DNA of 64,000 nucleotides, from the NCBI GenBank assembly GCA_020152595.1, contig JAIGNY010002795.1:12501-76500 (forward strand), given 5' to 3'. Origin of the DNA: Chiridota heheva. Its lineage: Eukaryota; Echinodermata; Holothuroidea; Apodida; Chiridotidae. Positions within the stretch are counted from its first letter, which is position 1. Every line of letters starts with the position of its first letter. The position numbers and the translations under genes are program-made. This document shows positions 62,613-64,000 of this stretch, piece by piece. The notes beneath the pieces were generated by a model. The model did not search any database, was not told the DNA's origin, and saw nothing but the letters and a program-made list of their open reading frames with translations.

Positions 62613-64000
62613 TCGAAACATTTTATTGGTAGAGTGTCTCAAGTATTTTGTCAAGATTGTCCGAGACTGGAATGCGAGGAAGTAAAAGTATAAGTCACTG
62701 GATTTTTTTGTTTTGCCTTTAATAATTTCTTGCTCTGTTTAATTTAAAGACAAAATATAAGCTGAGAATATAAAATGAGATTTTTATTTGTGACCAAATA
62801 CAATTTTGATTGAACATACAAGATAAAGAGATAGATATTTTGATAAATAAAGAAGAATTTTTAACATCTAATAAAACACAGCTTCCAAATGCAAAATCTA
62901 ATCTGTTATGTCAGTAGATTCGAACCCAGGAAGAAATGATAACAGACTTTGAAACTCACACTAGACCAATGACTTCAACGTTAGTATTTTTAGAAAATAT
63001 GCAGGTATTGTTATGGTAAAAGGTTAACAATGGGGACAGTAATCTACCACAAATTAATATCAATTTAAGTATTCATAAGTCATGCTAAGTTTTGTTTGGC
63101 ATTTCGAATTATTCTCATTGGTCTGCTTCTTTAAATAAAGCACGCAAGATTTGAAATTATTAGTTGGTTATTACGTTGCTGACATTTTACCCCTATTTCG
63201 ATTAAAATTCTGATGTCTCCAACAAATTATCTTAAAATGACAATAGAATATGGCGTATTCAAAATACAATTAACAATGTTAATAACAACCAAATTACTAT
63301 CCAATGTAAAGTTTTATCATGTTCAAGAACACGTACCATGTTCCCAAAAATTCACCACCCCATTTAATTTACCAGGCCACTGATAAGCAGAATTGTACCA
63401 TACACCTTGTGTTAATTGCACTCAAATTCTCCGATTAAGTTTTTTTTTCTTTTTCAGGTGCCCTCAAATTCTAACAATTGCAAGAACACCCCCTCCCAAA
63501 CAGAAATATGATCATTTTATTTCACAAATTAACAATTCCTAAACAAGTTTACAAAACTTTTAAAAAGTTCGCTCATTTTCGTCAACGATTTCCACATTCC
63601 ATTCTCAGACAAAATTCCTCGAGACACTTAGTATTCAATTGTGTTTTCTGTTAAATCTGTTGACAAAATTGCTTCTTTATTTTTGCATAAAATATATCTA
63701 TTGGATTATTGTAGACCATGGGGAATATTTATGTAGATGATGTAAAGACCATGATTTTAATTCATTTTCACCTCTTTGCCCTCCTCCACACCGCCAAGCA
63801 TCCCCACCCCTCCCATGTTGGCATATATATAGTTGACTTAAACTACTGCTCATTCAAAAGATGTTAATGCAGAAAAAGTTGGGTCCAACATGGCAGGAGG
63901 AGAAGGGGGGGGGGAAGGGAGGGGGAGGGCTGGGAGTTGGATATATATATATAAAAAAAATAATAGTAAGTGAGTGTCTCAAGTATTTTGTTCAAGATTG
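62613..64000. other. Upstream ADH5 intron with mariner-like ends
   Basis: GTGTCTCAAGTATTTTGTCAAGATTG-type sequence at about 62634 and again at the very end of the window. Both resemble the inner end of the TA-flanked MITE at 16867. A C-rich stretch near 63780-63812 and a G-rich one at 63895-63930 bracket CATGTTGG/CCAACATGG and may form the stem of such an element. No ADH5 first exon found. Confidence 0.5.

Overview
This is a eukaryotic (metazoan) window. It is AT-rich, intron-rich and packed with repeats. Two interrupted genes account for all the protein coding I can support. The 3' part of methionine aminopeptidase 1 (METAP1) runs on the + strand in nine exons between 3036 and 19537. Class III alcohol dehydrogenase / S-(hydroxymethyl)glutathione dehydrogenase (ADH5) runs on the - strand in nine exons between 61772 and 32133. 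The genes are tail to tail, 12.6 kb apart. METAP1 and ADH5 are also convergent neighbours on human 4q23 (from memory), so this looks like ancient linkage. First exons of both genes are missing: METAP1 lacks about 38 N-terminal residues and ADH5 about 9. Protein character, AT-rich composition with scattered aggcct words, and the transposon mix suggest a marine invertebrate deuterostome, perhaps an echinoderm. That placement is inference.

Both genes read cleanly apart from one single-base frame break each: an extra C in the last METAP1 exon (19387-19389) and a missing base in an ADH5 exon (about 51788-51791). All splice sites and catalytic residues are otherwise in place, so uncorrected assembly indels are the likeliest cause.

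Layout: 1-3035, upstream METAP1 intron sequence with a LINE tail. 3036-19537, METAP1 exons separated by introns holding a 20-bp minisatellite, MITEs, a satellite-bearing mobile element, a decayed THAP-exon element, 300-bp and 120-bp tandem arrays and a hAT MITE with a perfect 8-bp target duplication. 19538-32132, intergenic, with nested TTAA-flanked elements, a tRNA-type SINE, LINE tails, three minisatellites and more MITEs. 32133-61772, ADH5. Its introns hold tandemly amplified MITE ends, a second THAP-exon element, a CpG-rich domain split by a 4.95-kb terminal-inverted-repeat element, a LINE whose coding sequence became a 60-bp satellite, a 1.6-kb 24-bp array beside a splice acceptor, and a 19-bp minisatellite that appears to have arisen at a hAT insertion junction. 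61773-64000, upstream ADH5 intron with a fold-back element.

The two enzymes are housekeeping and share no pathway: METAP1 trims initiator methionine, ADH5 oxidises the glutathione adduct of formaldehyde and reduces S-nitrosoglutathione. The more unusual content is the repeat biology. Several insertions can be dated relative to each other, one by a filled/empty site pair inside the window, and two satellites have a readable origin.
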